A stretch of 64,000 nt of DNA, taken from positions 1 to 64,000 of IMG/VR virus record IMGVR_UViG_3300003323_000567; one strand, written 5' to 3'. The position numbers were made by a program, and so were the translations under genes. The notes under the pieces were generated by a model. The model was not told the origin of the DNA and ran no database searches. It saw nothing but the letters and a program-made list of their open reading frames with translations. The first letter of the stretch is position 1. Each line of letters opens with the position of its first letter. Shown piece after piece: positions 45,869 to 53,341 of the stretch. Origin of the DNA: a virus.

Positions 45869-46873
45869 TTAAATTTTCCAATGTTCGTACATTCCTTTTG
45901 TGATCTCATAAGTAGGGCCTTCTTGAGGTTGTCTTTTAGGCTGTTTCTGTACCCACTCCCACATTTTGCTCATGCCAGCCTGCAAGGTAGTCTGATCATA
46001 TTTGAAACTAGAATTGTACTTTTCCACACTACACACTGCTCTCTTGACCTCATGTCTGGCAGGAAGATACTGCACTTCACAGTCCCCTACTGTAGCTTTG
46101 AAGATAGTAGCCAGCTCATTCAGGGTATATGGAATACTGCTTCCAATATTAAAGGTTTCCCTTGAATAGAGAGTGCTTGTTCCAAGCTCCCGTAGGGGGT
46201 CCATGATATCCTGTACATAAGTAAAGCTTCTTTGCTGCTGTCCGTCCCCATAGATCTGTATAGGCTTGTCATTCAGATAGTTGTACATCCAGATACCCAG
46301 TACATTTCTGTATCTGTCCCAGATATTCTGTCTCTCGCCATACACATTAAAGGGTCTCACAATAACATAGTCCAGGTTATGCTGTACCCCTGCAACAAAC
46401 AAGTCTCTCTCACAGGCATACTTTGCTATCCCATAGGGGTCTGCTGGCCTTGGTATATAGAATTCCTTGAATGTGTCACCCCCTCCTCCATGTCCATAGA
46501 CTGCTATGGAAGAGAAGAAGACAAGTCTCTTTATATCCCAGTTGATACATTCATTAACAATGTTCATGGTACCAACCAGGTTATTTGTGTAATTGAACTT
46601 GCGAATAAATGGTGACAATCCTTCTGCTGCATAGGCTGCAGCGTGATAGACTATATCTGGATTCTTTGCTTTGAATATGATATTCATGAGTTGAGTATCT
46701 GTGACATCCCCAACAAGAAAATGCAACCTTTTATTGTCCAGAGGAAGATTTTCACTATATCCTCCACTCATGTCATCAAGTCCAACTATCTCATAATCAG
46801 TATTATCCAAGAGATAATGAACCAGGTTAGAACCTATCATGCCAGCAGCTCCTGTGATTAAAACAGTCTTCAT
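45869..46873 (-). CDS. NAD-dependent nucleotide-sugar epimerase/dehydratase (GalE-like)
   Basis: From ATG 46873 the product is 334 residues with the Rossmann loop TGAAGMIGSNLV at 7-18, VGLDDMSGG near 32, and the catalytic Ser and YxxxK: FFSSIAVYG near 120 and DPYGIAKYACE near 145. It converts NDP-sugars, for example UDP-Glc/UDP-Gal. With a glycosyltransferase just upstream (47083) and three more in the late region, it may supply sugar donors for modification of phage or host glycans. Confidence 0.8.
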   Translation of the reverse strand: MKTVLITGAAGMIGSNLVHYLLDNTDYEIVGLDDMSGGYSENLPLDNKRLHFLVGDVTDTQLMNIIFKAKNPDIVYHAAAYAAEGLSPFIRKFNYTNNLVGTMNIVNECINWDIKRLVFFSSIAVYGHGGGGDTFKEFYIPRPADPYGIAKYACERDLFVAGVQHNLDYVIVRPFNVYGERQNIWDRYRNVLGIWMYNYLNDKPIQIYGDGQQQRSFTYVQDIMDPLRELGTSTLYSRETFNIGSSIPYTLNELATIFKATVGDCEVQYLPARHEVKRAVCSVEKYNSSFKYDQTTLQAGMSKMWEWVQKQPKRQPQEGPTYEITKGMYEHWKI

Positions 46874-46874
46874 A

Positions 46875-47069
46875 TTAGTTTTTTGTAAGTAAATACCCAA
46901 TACCAACAACTATCAAAAGGATTATCAATATCCCTAAGGGGATCCAGATGGGTGAGGTAATCCACCACCAAGACCAATCTACTGTGTGGGTCAGTTTGAG
47001 GATCAGGAATACGATGAATACTAAAGTGCTTGTGCTATAGCCTGTTTTTACTACTTTCTCTTTTGCCAT
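46875..47069 (-). CDS. Small membrane protein
   Basis: This 64-residue protein has two hydrophobic helices (LVFIVFLILKLTH, then a long Ile/Leu run near the C-terminus) separated by a Trp cluster, and a Lys-rich N-terminus. It ends 2 nt before the epimerase start. Function unknown. Confidence 0.5.
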   Translation of the reverse strand: MAKEKVVKTGYSTSTLVFIVFLILKLTHTVDWSWWWITSPIWIPLGILIILLIVVGIGYLLTKN

Positions 47070-47082
47070 AATGAATTGATTT

Positions 47083-47769
47083 TTAAAGTGATATAATCTT
47101 GTTTACATCCTCAGACATTTTACCAGTGAGTCTATATTGGTCCCAGGCAGTTCTATCTTCCCCTATTAGCCTCTCAGCCTCTGTGTAAATAGTATCCTTT
47201 TCCTGCTTCTTGTTACTCCAGTGTCTGTGCTCTATTACCACTTCAGGGAAGTAGTGAATCTTGCCTATAGAGACACCAAGTTCTCTCCAGTAATTGTCTA
47301 TAAAGTAATGCTTTAGTTCAGGAGGAGCCATGAACCCAAGGGCAGCTATAATATCCACATGAATAAAGACATTGTTTGGTAGAGCTTCTCCCTGTAGGAG
47401 ATCATTCCCATAGCAAATTCCCTTATTCTCTTCCAGCCACTGGATAATAGGTGCCTCCCACCCAGGGGTCATAAAGACGCAATCATCTCCCATAAACCCT
47501 ACTCCAATGGATCCTTCTTTCTCCCAATCACTACAAAAAGCATTTAACTTGGAGGTAAGCATTTGCCTCTCTCCGAATAGAATTGCCAGCTCTACCCCAG
47601 ATTCCTTCATGTACTTGTCATGGACCTCATTGTAGTGATACTGATCATCTCCATCCAAGACCATGACAATTCTTGAATACCCTGAGGTAGTTCTTTTCCA
47701 GCTTTCCAATAACCTTTCCATAAGGTGAGGTCTTCCTCTGGAAGGCACAATAACGGTCAGTTTTTTCAT
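47083..47769 (-). CDS. Glycosyltransferase (family 2-like)
   Basis: This 228-residue protein begins KLTVIVPSRGRPHLMERLL, as in GT2 enzymes. MVLDGDDQYHY near residue 37 and VGFMGDDCVFMTPGW near 93-107 are the acidic donor/metal sites. It shares its start with the stop of a 44-residue membrane protein (ATGA) and is followed by the epimerase, so both probably act on one glycan. Confidence 0.75.
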   Translation of the reverse strand: MKKLTVIVPSRGRPHLMERLLESWKRTTSGYSRIVMVLDGDDQYHYNEVHDKYMKESGVELAILFGERQMLTSKLNAFCSDWEKEGSIGVGFMGDDCVFMTPGWEAPIIQWLEENKGICYGNDLLQGEALPNNVFIHVDIIAALGFMAPPELKHYFIDNYWRELGVSIGKIHYFPEVVIEHRHWSNKKQEKDTIYTEAERLIGEDRTAWDQYRLTGKMSEDVNKIISL

Positions 47770-47900
47770 TTTAATTCTTTGTACATTTTGTAAATGAGGC
47801 TCTCGTCTCCATAGCTCACTCCATCAATAACCAGGATTAAAAGAGGAATGAAGGTTATGGTAGCTGCCACTAGTAGTAATAGGAAAAGAATCAATTTCAT
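47766..47900 (-). CDS. Very small membrane protein
   Basis: This 44-residue frame begins MKLILFLLLLVAATITFIP, one long hydrophobic helix, with a polar tail. Its TGA overlaps the glycosyltransferase ATG. It lies just downstream of the long non-coding stretch, which could be its leader. Confidence 0.5.
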   Translation of the reverse strand: MKLILFLLLLVAATITFIPLLILVIDGVSYGDESLIYKMYKELK

Positions 47901-48265
47901 ACACATTACGATTTAAAATATCTGATGAAAGTACTCAGAATCTCACAGGAATGGCTTTTTATCACCGTGCCTCTAGTTAATAGTCTGAACGAAAGAGTCC
48001 GCTGGAGTCTTTACACTTCTATCTATCTAACCTTTGGAGCTTAGTTTAAAAAGGGTACCTTACCGAACTTTTCCCTCCATCAGATATAATTAGTTAAAAA
48101 TCAGCCTAACAGTAAGCAGAGCTATCCCCTTAGTAATATCCTTAAAAACCTAAGGAGATTATGTTAGAGCATAGTATAAATAGCTCTCTGGGTCTTGGGT
48201 ATATACTCCCGCAGGGTCTCTGGTTTGCTGATTGCTACTATAGCCCCTTTTTCGCTGGATAAGGT
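47901..48265 (-). other. Non-coding, probably structured region
   Basis: No credible gene is seen in these 365 nt. On the minus strand several hairpins can form, for example TCCTTA with TAAGGA and AGAGC with GCTCT, and there are unpaired GAGGGAAAAGTTCGG and GGCACGGTGAT segments that look like RNA cores. It lies between the replication gene and a small membrane gene. I cannot match it to a known RNA family; a long leader or an unrecognised ncRNA is most likely. Confidence 0.4.
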
Positions 48266-48940
48266 TTAGATGTCTACTGCCCCTGTCGAAGCAACATTAC
48301 TGGTAGAGCTCAGTTTTATATCTTCCTTAGGATAAATAAAGTTCTCATATGTCCTTTGGTTGAGATATGTTGCGGAGTTCTGCATATATTTCAATTTGTT
48401 CTCATTGTCCTTCAGAGATTGCTCCTTTTTTAGAGTTATTTCCCTATTCAAAGCTCTAATGAGATCCTCAGCACTGTGCTCCCCTTCAAGAAGTATATCA
48501 TTGAATTTCTTTCTACACTCCTCTTTTCTCAGCCTTAAACCTCTTGATCCACCATAAATTAAGCCTTTTATCACTATATAATCTGTGGAAGGATAGGTTT
48601 TCCACCACTTCTCAAATTGGTAATCTATCTCCTTCATGGTCTCTGCTATCACATCTCCCTTAGGGTCAAGGGGTGACCCGAGAGACTGAAGAAGGTTCTT
48701 TCCCAAAGTGGTAACCTCTCCTTTCTCTGTTATAAGACTCTTCCTATACAAATTTTGCTTCCATGCGGCAATCTTGGAAGAACTCATATGCTTTGCTACA
48801 TCAGTGCCCTCAAAAAGGCATTCCAGAATGAACAGGTGGTTCAAGTCTATTCCAAAAGTCTGTAGCTGTTTGAATCCTTCTATTGTTAGATTGAACACGG
48901 AGGAACCTTGGGCTCTTTGTTCTTGTTGTAACTGTTGCAT
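48266..48940 (-). CDS. Phage replication protein (DnaD/replisome organiser-like)
   Basis: This 224-residue protein has an N-terminal winged-helix-like half (LFILECLFEGTDVAKHMSS) and a C-terminal segment KWWKTYPSTDYIVIKGLIYGG followed by KEECRKKFNDILLEG. 'FEKWWKTYP' followed by a Lys-rich helix is typical of phage replication initiators and helicase loaders with a DnaD-like tail. The gene is near the helicase and polymerase genes. Its N-terminus overlaps the end of another frame by 131 nt. Confidence 0.6.
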   Translation of the reverse strand: MQQLQQEQRAQGSSVFNLTIEGFKQLQTFGIDLNHLFILECLFEGTDVAKHMSSSKIAAWKQNLYRKSLITEKGEVTTLGKNLLQSLGSPLDPKGDVIAETMKEIDYQFEKWWKTYPSTDYIVIKGLIYGGSRGLRLRKEECRKKFNDILLEGEHSAEDLIRALNREITLKKEQSLKDNENKLKYMQNSATYLNQRTYENFIYPKEDIKLSSTSNVASTGAVDI

Positions 48941-49115
48941 ATTGAAGCGATTTAGTGCGTTTTCTCACTTTACCAATCACTACTTTCACACGTCTATTCT
49001 TTTCGAAAAGCTCCCATATAAGCTCAGTTTCCCTTTCATATCTTTCAGTTTCAATAAGAGCCTTGTCCCTGAGGTATTCGAACTCCTCATCTGCTATTTG
49101 GGTAGTAGTCTTCAT
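48810..49115 (-). CDS. Small charged protein, long overlap with the replication gene
   Basis: This 101-residue frame starts MKTTTQIADEEFEYLRDKALIE and is coiled-coil-like for about 55 residues. The remainder (from KRTKSLQYATV) is the shifted reading of the replication gene's start and looks less protein-like. It may be a true overlapping gene or a shorter protein with a frameshift. It begins 3 nt after the previous stop. Confidence 0.4.
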   Translation of the reverse strand: MKTTTQIADEEFEYLRDKALIETERYERETELIWELFEKNRRVKVVIGKVRKRTKSLQYATVTTRTKSPRFLRVQSNNRRIQTATDFWNRLEPPVHSGMPF

Positions 49116-49239
49116 TACTAAAGATTTGATACAGGAGGGATTGTTTCCTGTATACTCTCCAATCCTCTAGGAGGATCAGTATTGGCACGATTAGCACCGT
49201 TGCCAGTAGGATAATTGTGAGGCCCTGAATCCATTTCAT
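49087..49239 (-). CDS. Small membrane protein overlapping two other frames
   Basis: From an internal ATG at 49239, a 50-residue frame reads MKWIQGLTIILLATVLIVPI then a polar tail. The hydrophobic helix is well formed, yet the frame overlaps the end of the 151-residue gene and the start of the 101-residue gene. Nested membrane genes of this kind occur in lysis loci, but both readings cannot be judged by eye. Confidence 0.3.
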   Translation of the reverse strand: MKWIQGLTIILLATVLIVPILILLEDWRVYRKQSLLYQIFSNEDYYPNSR

Positions 49240-49573
49240 ATTCTTGGTTTTGTTTTCTACGTTCTTCCCTTTCAAGTTGTTCCGCTTTTTCACGCTCATC
49301 ATGGATAGCTTTGGCCTGAACCATGGCTTCCCGGAACTTTGTTAACTCTCTGATAAGAGTGTCAACTTTGAAAAGGCTATTCTCATATGATCTATCACCA
49401 TCCTCGTTTAAACCAATAGCATAGTGAATAGAGTTCCCACAATCACGCATTTTCAGGGTAGCATCATGACTTGAGCTCTCCTCTGAATAGAACATGATTT
49501 GGGTAAAAATGGAGGCATCGGAATTATGCCCAGGCAAATTCACGAACTCCTTGGATGAATAAAATGGTTTCAT
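49118..49573 (-). CDS. Phage protein with coiled-coil C-terminal half
   Basis: From ATG 49573 the product is 151 residues. The first half, with FVNLPGHNSDASIFTQIMFY, is mixed; the second has KFREAMVQAKAIHDEREKAEQLEREERRK broken by no helix breakers, a clear charged coil, then a Pro/Asn-rich tail. It resembles recombination accessory proteins only in general shape. It starts 2 nt after the previous gene's stop. Confidence 0.5.
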   Translation of the reverse strand: MKPFYSSKEFVNLPGHNSDASIFTQIMFYSEESSSHDATLKMRDCGNSIHYAIGLNEDGDRSYENSLFKVDTLIRELTKFREAMVQAKAIHDEREKAEQLEREERRKQNQEYEMDSGPHNYPTGNGANRANTDPPRGLESIQETIPPVSNL

Positions 49574-49574
49574 A

Positions 49575-49925
49575 TCACACTGGTTTGTAATAGATAGTTT
49601 CTGGATACCTGCCTTCAAAAAGCCACAGAGTGACTGAACATAGCCACATAAGCGTCTCTGATTCAGTATCAAAATAATACCTACCAGAGATAGTAGGTAT
49701 TTCGTCCACTCGTTTAAGCTCATAAAATGGGTTTGGGTAAGTACTTATTTTTTGTTCAGAGATTTGAAGTTTCATCTCTTCTTTATCTTCTGATAGAAAA
49801 TCTAAGAAATCATCTGCCCCAGCTACCATCTGTAGATCTGCTGGATTACCTCCTTGAGCAACATAGCCATCCAAGTCTATCCACCATGTGCCATTCTTTT
49901 CTTTGTAAAACCTAAACTCTCTCAT
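49575..49925 (-). CDS. Small conserved protein (DUF6717-like, tentative)
   Basis: This 116-residue protein begins REFRFYKEKNGTWWIDLDGY and has ADLQMVAGADDFLDFLS near residue 30, a pattern I associate with a Bacteroidetes DUF family, unverified. It is followed by YYFDTESETLMWLC. Located between the DNA polymerase and accessory genes. Confidence 0.5.
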   Translation of the reverse strand: MREFRFYKEKNGTWWIDLDGYVAQGGNPADLQMVAGADDFLDFLSEDKEEMKLQISEQKISTYPNPFYELKRVDEIPTISGRYYFDTESETLMWLCSVTLWLFEGRYPETIYYKPV

Positions 49926-49951
49926 TTAACACCTCCACTTCTTTTCTAGCC

Positions 49952-51958
49952 TTAAAACAGGCTAATTTGGTTAGGATCTGGCTTTCCACCTTTTCTTTTC
50001 CTCCCTTTTTCGATTGCAAATATTCTTTCTTCTGCTTTGTCAATGTAATACTGATAGTTGATACCATAGTTCCCTATGGGAAGACCCTTGTTTACTTTGT
50101 TAATTACCATGCACTTCCATTCTCCCGCCTCACACTGGGTCACATCATTACCATCAGATTCAACATCGGGATTCTTGACCTTCAGGAGCTTTCTGCCTTC
50201 TTTAGAGACATAATAGCGTATCATTCGATCATAGATCTCCTTTCCTCCTTCCTTGTCAATACCTTCATAATGATATTCTCTGGAAGCCTTAACTCCAATG
50301 CAGAAATCAAAGATGTTATCATGGTTTCTGATAGTTTCTTCAACAGGCTTTCCTTCAACAAAGTACTTTTCCAGAGCCAGATTGATTATCCTTCTGCTCT
50401 TGTTCTTTTCCAATAAGAAGCTTGTCAGGAAGTCCCCTTTCTTCTTTATTTCCCCATCTGGCTTTATGGCCAGATAATCATTCACAGTAGCCTGGATAAG
50501 CTTTCTATACTCAGTATATTCCAGCTTCCCCTGCTCAGAATTACCCACCTTTTTCTCCCATGCGTAGCATGTATTATAGTACTTCTCCAGCATAGACTTG
50601 TCAAAGAGACATACTATACCATCAGTATTAGCACTTATGGTTTGTATCCCCTCGATCAGTAAATCCTCAATTAACATCAGGATCTCAAACTGGTTTCCTA
50701 TAGTACAGCTAAACTGTACAAAGGGATCATACTGCCAGGAGTTCTTCTCATTAGTCTTACCAAACCCCCCTCCATTCAGGGCTAATTTGTACATCTCAGA
50801 TAGACCTTTCATCTTCCTCTTCTCTTCTTCCCTTAGGGCCTTCTTGATCATCTGCTTGAAGGCTATTCTCTTCTCAAATCTGTCCTTGTATCCAATCAGC
50901 CATGCTTTGCTCAAATGGGATGGAAACAATCCTCTTTTGATAATAGACCATGGATACTGAGATCCAATGTCTGCATCCATAAGGACTTCATTCCATTTGG
51001 GCTCTACGATCCTGTTCTTTTCACTAGAATGAATGCCGCCCTTAGCAATCAATAGGTTTAACCCATTGATACTGAATGGATATTCTTCCTTTTTTGCTAA
51101 GTTTACCCTGACTTTCTTCATCCTTTCATGGAATTCCTGGAAGGGTTTTGTTCTGAACTTCACATAATCAGGGATACATTCTCCATAGGTAAACCTTTTG
51201 GTAGGCTTCCTATTTTTCTTCAGATCATATAACTGTCTGGTAGTTATACCCACGCTATCACAATATACCTTCTTGTTAATTTCATCCCCGATTTTCACAT
51301 CACTCCATGAGAGGGCTTTGGTAGGAAATTTCATCTCTTCAATTACATCCAGCCTGTCCTGTACCTTGTTTCTCCCCTTGTAATCTTCATGCTCAACTTC
51401 CCCTAGGGTGTATTTCCAGAACTCATAAGTAGCCTCCACATCATTTCTACAATAATCCTTGATCTCCTGGATCTCAGCCTCTGTAAATACCTCTTGAGTG
51501 TGTGCATAAGGCATTTCCTCTACATTGTAGAAATCCATAGAAAACTCCAGCCATTTCAAAGATGTCCTCTTATTCTCATTGTCATAATGATGTATCTTCA
51601 AAAGATCAATCTGTTGATTGTACAGATCCTCTTCCCTATAGGGAGGAAATAGATCATAGTTCTGATCATCAATGATCTTATTAGAGAACTTTTTAATAAT
51701 ATTCAGAATTCTCCTATTGTCATAATCAATCCATCTCTGATGGTTATCCAGAATAAATTGCAAAATTTGAGCATCATAACTTAACCCATTATAGGATATA
51801 GAATATCCCTTATGGGAGTACAGATGCTTAACCAAACCGTAAAGATCATTTCTATACTCAGAAATCTCGAATTCTACCCATTTATTAGTAGTAGGATTAA
51901 ACCCACAATAGAGGAACATTCCTCCAAGTACCTCTATATCATAGACTTCTACATTCAT
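49952..51958 (-). CDS. Family B DNA polymerase with 3'-5' exonuclease
   Basis: This 668-residue enzyme has Exo I VYDIEVLGG (Asp7, Glu9), Exo II SYNGLSYDAQ, and Exo III YCRNDVEATYEF near residue 165. Polymerase motif A is DADIGSQYPW at 328-337, motif B KLALNGGGFGKT near 395 and motif C SANTDGIV with Asp446. It replicates the phage genome with the primase and helicase encoded on the same strand. It ends in NQISLF, matching the QxxLF clamp-binding motif, so it may use the host beta clamp. No terminal-protein region is obvious. A tRNA-like element lies just upstream of its start. Confidence 0.9.
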   Translation of the reverse strand: MNVEVYDIEVLGGMFLYCGFNPTTNKWVEFEISEYRNDLYGLVKHLYSHKGYSISYNGLSYDAQILQFILDNHQRWIDYDNRRILNIIKKFSNKIIDDQNYDLFPPYREEDLYNQQIDLLKIHHYDNENKRTSLKWLEFSMDFYNVEEMPYAHTQEVFTEAEIQEIKDYCRNDVEATYEFWKYTLGEVEHEDYKGRNKVQDRLDVIEEMKFPTKALSWSDVKIGDEINKKVYCDSVGITTRQLYDLKKNRKPTKRFTYGECIPDYVKFRTKPFQEFHERMKKVRVNLAKKEEYPFSINGLNLLIAKGGIHSSEKNRIVEPKWNEVLMDADIGSQYPWSIIKRGLFPSHLSKAWLIGYKDRFEKRIAFKQMIKKALREEEKRKMKGLSEMYKLALNGGGFGKTNEKNSWQYDPFVQFSCTIGNQFEILMLIEDLLIEGIQTISANTDGIVCLFDKSMLEKYYNTCYAWEKKVGNSEQGKLEYTEYRKLIQATVNDYLAIKPDGEIKKKGDFLTSFLLEKNKSRRIINLALEKYFVEGKPVEETIRNHDNIFDFCIGVKASREYHYEGIDKEGGKEIYDRMIRYYVSKEGRKLLKVKNPDVESDGNDVTQCEAGEWKCMVINKVNKGLPIGNYGINYQYYIDKAEERIFAIEKGRKRKGGKPDPNQISLF

Positions 51959-51960
51959 TG

Positions 51961-52018
51961 TTGGGGGAGGAAGAATCGAACTTCCGACAAGAATACTCTA
52001 CCACTGAGCTATCCCCCA
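51961..52018 (-). tRNA. tRNA-like element lacking an anticodon arm
   Basis: It has a perfect 7-bp acceptor stem (TGGGGGA with TCCCCCA), a D-arm (GCTC, loop AGTGGTA, GAGT) and a normal T-arm (GGAAG, TTCGATT, CTTCC). Between the D- and T-arms there are only 9 nt instead of about 23, so no anticodon stem can form. Total length is 58 nt. It lies between the small basic gene and the polymerase. It could be a tRNA mimic that marks mRNA for RNase P/Z cleavage, or a body that receives its anticodon arm from elsewhere; a decayed gene is the plain alternative. Confidence 0.65.
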
Positions 52019-52030
52019 CAGGTTAAACTA

Positions 52031-52270
52031 TTAACAATCACCATTGCAAGGCCATTCACATGTGCCACCCATTTCACAATGATGAATCCATCTGCCATTC
52101 TCAAACCAAGGTTGATGTTTCCTATCTCTTTTTCTCTGTAGCCATTTCTCGAATCTTTTTCTCCTCCTTGCCCGCATTCTATCAATCCTTATTTGACCAT
52201 ACATACCTTGTTTGTTCCAGAAGGTAACATAGTCCAGTTTGTACCTTAGGTTTCTGCTTTTCTTTTTCAT
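52031..52270 (-). CDS. Small very basic protein with Cys-rich tail
   Basis: This 79-residue protein is rich in Arg/Lys (RMRARRRKRFEKWLQRKRDR) and ends HHCEMGGTCEWPCNGDC, a possible metal-binding knuckle. It is probably nucleic-acid binding. It lies between tRNA-like elements, so an RNA-related role is conceivable but unproven. Confidence 0.5.
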   Translation of the reverse strand: MKKKSRNLRYKLDYVTFWNKQGMYGQIRIDRMRARRRKRFEKWLQRKRDRKHQPWFENGRWIHHCEMGGTCEWPCNGDC

Positions 52271-52311
52271 GTTTGTAACTTTACAACATTAATTTACTAG
52301 TAGAGCTGCTA

Positions 52312-52412
52312 ACTATTTACTTACCTAATGCTTCTATTAAGCACCATACGGATTTGCACCGGGAAATATAAGGGTGTCACTAGCCCTTGAAGGTTTACCT
52401 ACCATAAATAGT
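52312..52412 (-). ncRNA. Stem-closed element resembling a decayed permuted tRNA
   Basis: An 8-bp stem (ACTATTTA with TAAATAGT) closes about 100 nt. Inside are a hairpin AAGGG/CCCTT like a long variable arm, a T-arm-like GGTGCAAATCC, and a 7-bp pairing GGTGCTT with AAGCATT across a 5-nt spacer, as if an acceptor stem had its 3' strand before its 5' strand. No convincing D-arm is present. Interpretation tentative. Confidence 0.35.
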
Positions 52413-52450
52413 ATATCGCACACAGAATATTGTCTCTGTGAAACATTTAG

Positions 52451-52521
52451 TGGAGCATAGGGGATTCGAACCCCTGATAACCATCTGAGGAGGGCCGGCA
52501 ACCAACTCCTACATATGCCCC
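52451..52521 (-). tRNA. tRNA, anticodon uncertain
   Basis: The 71-nt element has an acceptor stem GGGGCAT/ATGCTCC with discriminator A and a strong T-arm (AGGGG, TTCGAAT, CCCCT). The D-arm can be drawn as GTAG-GAGTTGG-TTGC. The anticodon arm folds poorly: the best stem, GGCC/GGTT, leaves an enlarged loop with several possible anticodons. A competing stem AGGAG/CTCCT would remove it. It lies between small genes in the tRNA-rich part of the window. Confidence 0.6.
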
Positions 52522-52528
52522 AACCAGT

Positions 52529-52840
52529 TTATCCATCATATCTCTTGGCAGCTTTTAGCATATCAATATGACATGCTACAGCTTCTAAGAGATCGCTCGA
52601 ATAAACTAAGTTATTAGTTTCTCTGTCCATTAGGACTCTTGTAAGTGATTTTTCATCCTTCCTGAGAATGAAACCAACTATGTTCTTAAGGGAAGTACCT
52701 TGCGAATCTTCCCTATGGGCCCACTCTGTAGTATCCTTGTCAACCCACCACTCAACACCTTCTTCATTTGTGAAAAAGGGTTTTGCATTTTCATCATTCC
52801 AGGGCCATAGTTTAAAGTTGAGTTCTTGTTTTTCTTCCAT
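52529..52840 (-). CDS. Small protein of unknown function
   Basis: This 103-residue acidic protein has an aromatic N-terminus (NFKLWPWNDENAKPFF) and a helical C-terminus. It ends one base before the NMNAT-like stop region and is co-transcribed. No motif recognised. Confidence 0.5.
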   Translation of the reverse strand: MEEKQELNFKLWPWNDENAKPFFTNEEGVEWWVDKDTTEWAHREDSQGTSLKNIVGFILRKDEKSLTRVLMDRETNNLVYSSDLLEAVACHIDMLKAAKRYDG

Positions 52841-52841
52841 A

Positions 52842-53234
52842 TTACTGTCTTAGTTTGGTACCCGAATACCCAGGCACCTCTTCTACTTCCTTTAGGGGAA
52901 GCCTCCCCACATAGTGCTCTTTGAAACTATCCCTGGAGTAATACAGGATTGGATTTACATAATTAGAAACCGAAATGAAGTTATCCACTTGCTCTGACCA
53001 CCCTTGATCATTTTCATCCATATCCCAGAGGGGATATATTTCAATGTGGGGAAAGATCTTGCGGATCATTTGAGCTCTGTAGTGTACTCCATAGGGATTT
53101 CTCTCATCAATATCATTTCTTGATCCAAGTAAGATAATAGTTTGATCACATTCCCTTAGGGATGTGGCAATTAGGTGTAGATGACCTGGATGAAGAAAGG
53201 GGACTTGAAATCTTCCGATTATAATTCCTGTCAT
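52842..53234 (-). CDS. Nicotinamide-nucleotide adenylyltransferase-like protein (NadM type)
   Basis: From ATG 53234 the product is 130 residues. IIIGRFQVPFLHPGHLHLI gives the GRFQ...HxGH nucleotidyltransferase motif, LLGSRNDIDERNPYG follows near residue 37, and YSGTKLR at the end corresponds to the SxTxxR motif. NadM-type enzymes join NMN and ATP to make NAD+. Together with the NAMPT-like gene 10 kb downstream it would complete an NMN-based salvage (NARP2-like) route, or act beside the NARP1-like pair. Confidence 0.75.
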   Translation of the reverse strand: MTGIIIGRFQVPFLHPGHLHLIATSLRECDQTIILLGSRNDIDERNPYGVHYRAQMIRKIFPHIEIYPLWDMDENDQGWSEQVDNFISVSNYVNPILYYSRDSFKEHYVGRLPLKEVEEVPGYSGTKLRQ

Positions 53235-53244
53235 GTTACGGATT

Positions 53245-53340
53245 TTAGTAAGGTGAAAAGTCATCACCATCATTGATATCCATTCCTAGTATGCAAACAA
53301 CTAGTAAAAGTACACCTATTACTATGATAAAATGTGCCAT
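53245..53340 (-). CDS. Very small membrane protein
   Basis: This 31-residue frame reads MAHFIIVIGVLLLVVCILGM with an acidic tail ending DDFSPY. It has a single helix. It fills the gap between two real genes without overlap; only topology and spacing support it. Confidence 0.4.
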   Translation of the reverse strand: MAHFIIVIGVLLLVVCILGMDINDGDDFSPY

Positions 53341-53341
53341 A

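Noticed and set aside
47901-48265. Group I intron or RNase P RNA
   Set aside because: Short segments resemble catalytic-RNA cores, but the full set of conserved pairings could not be found and the flanking genes are not interrupted.
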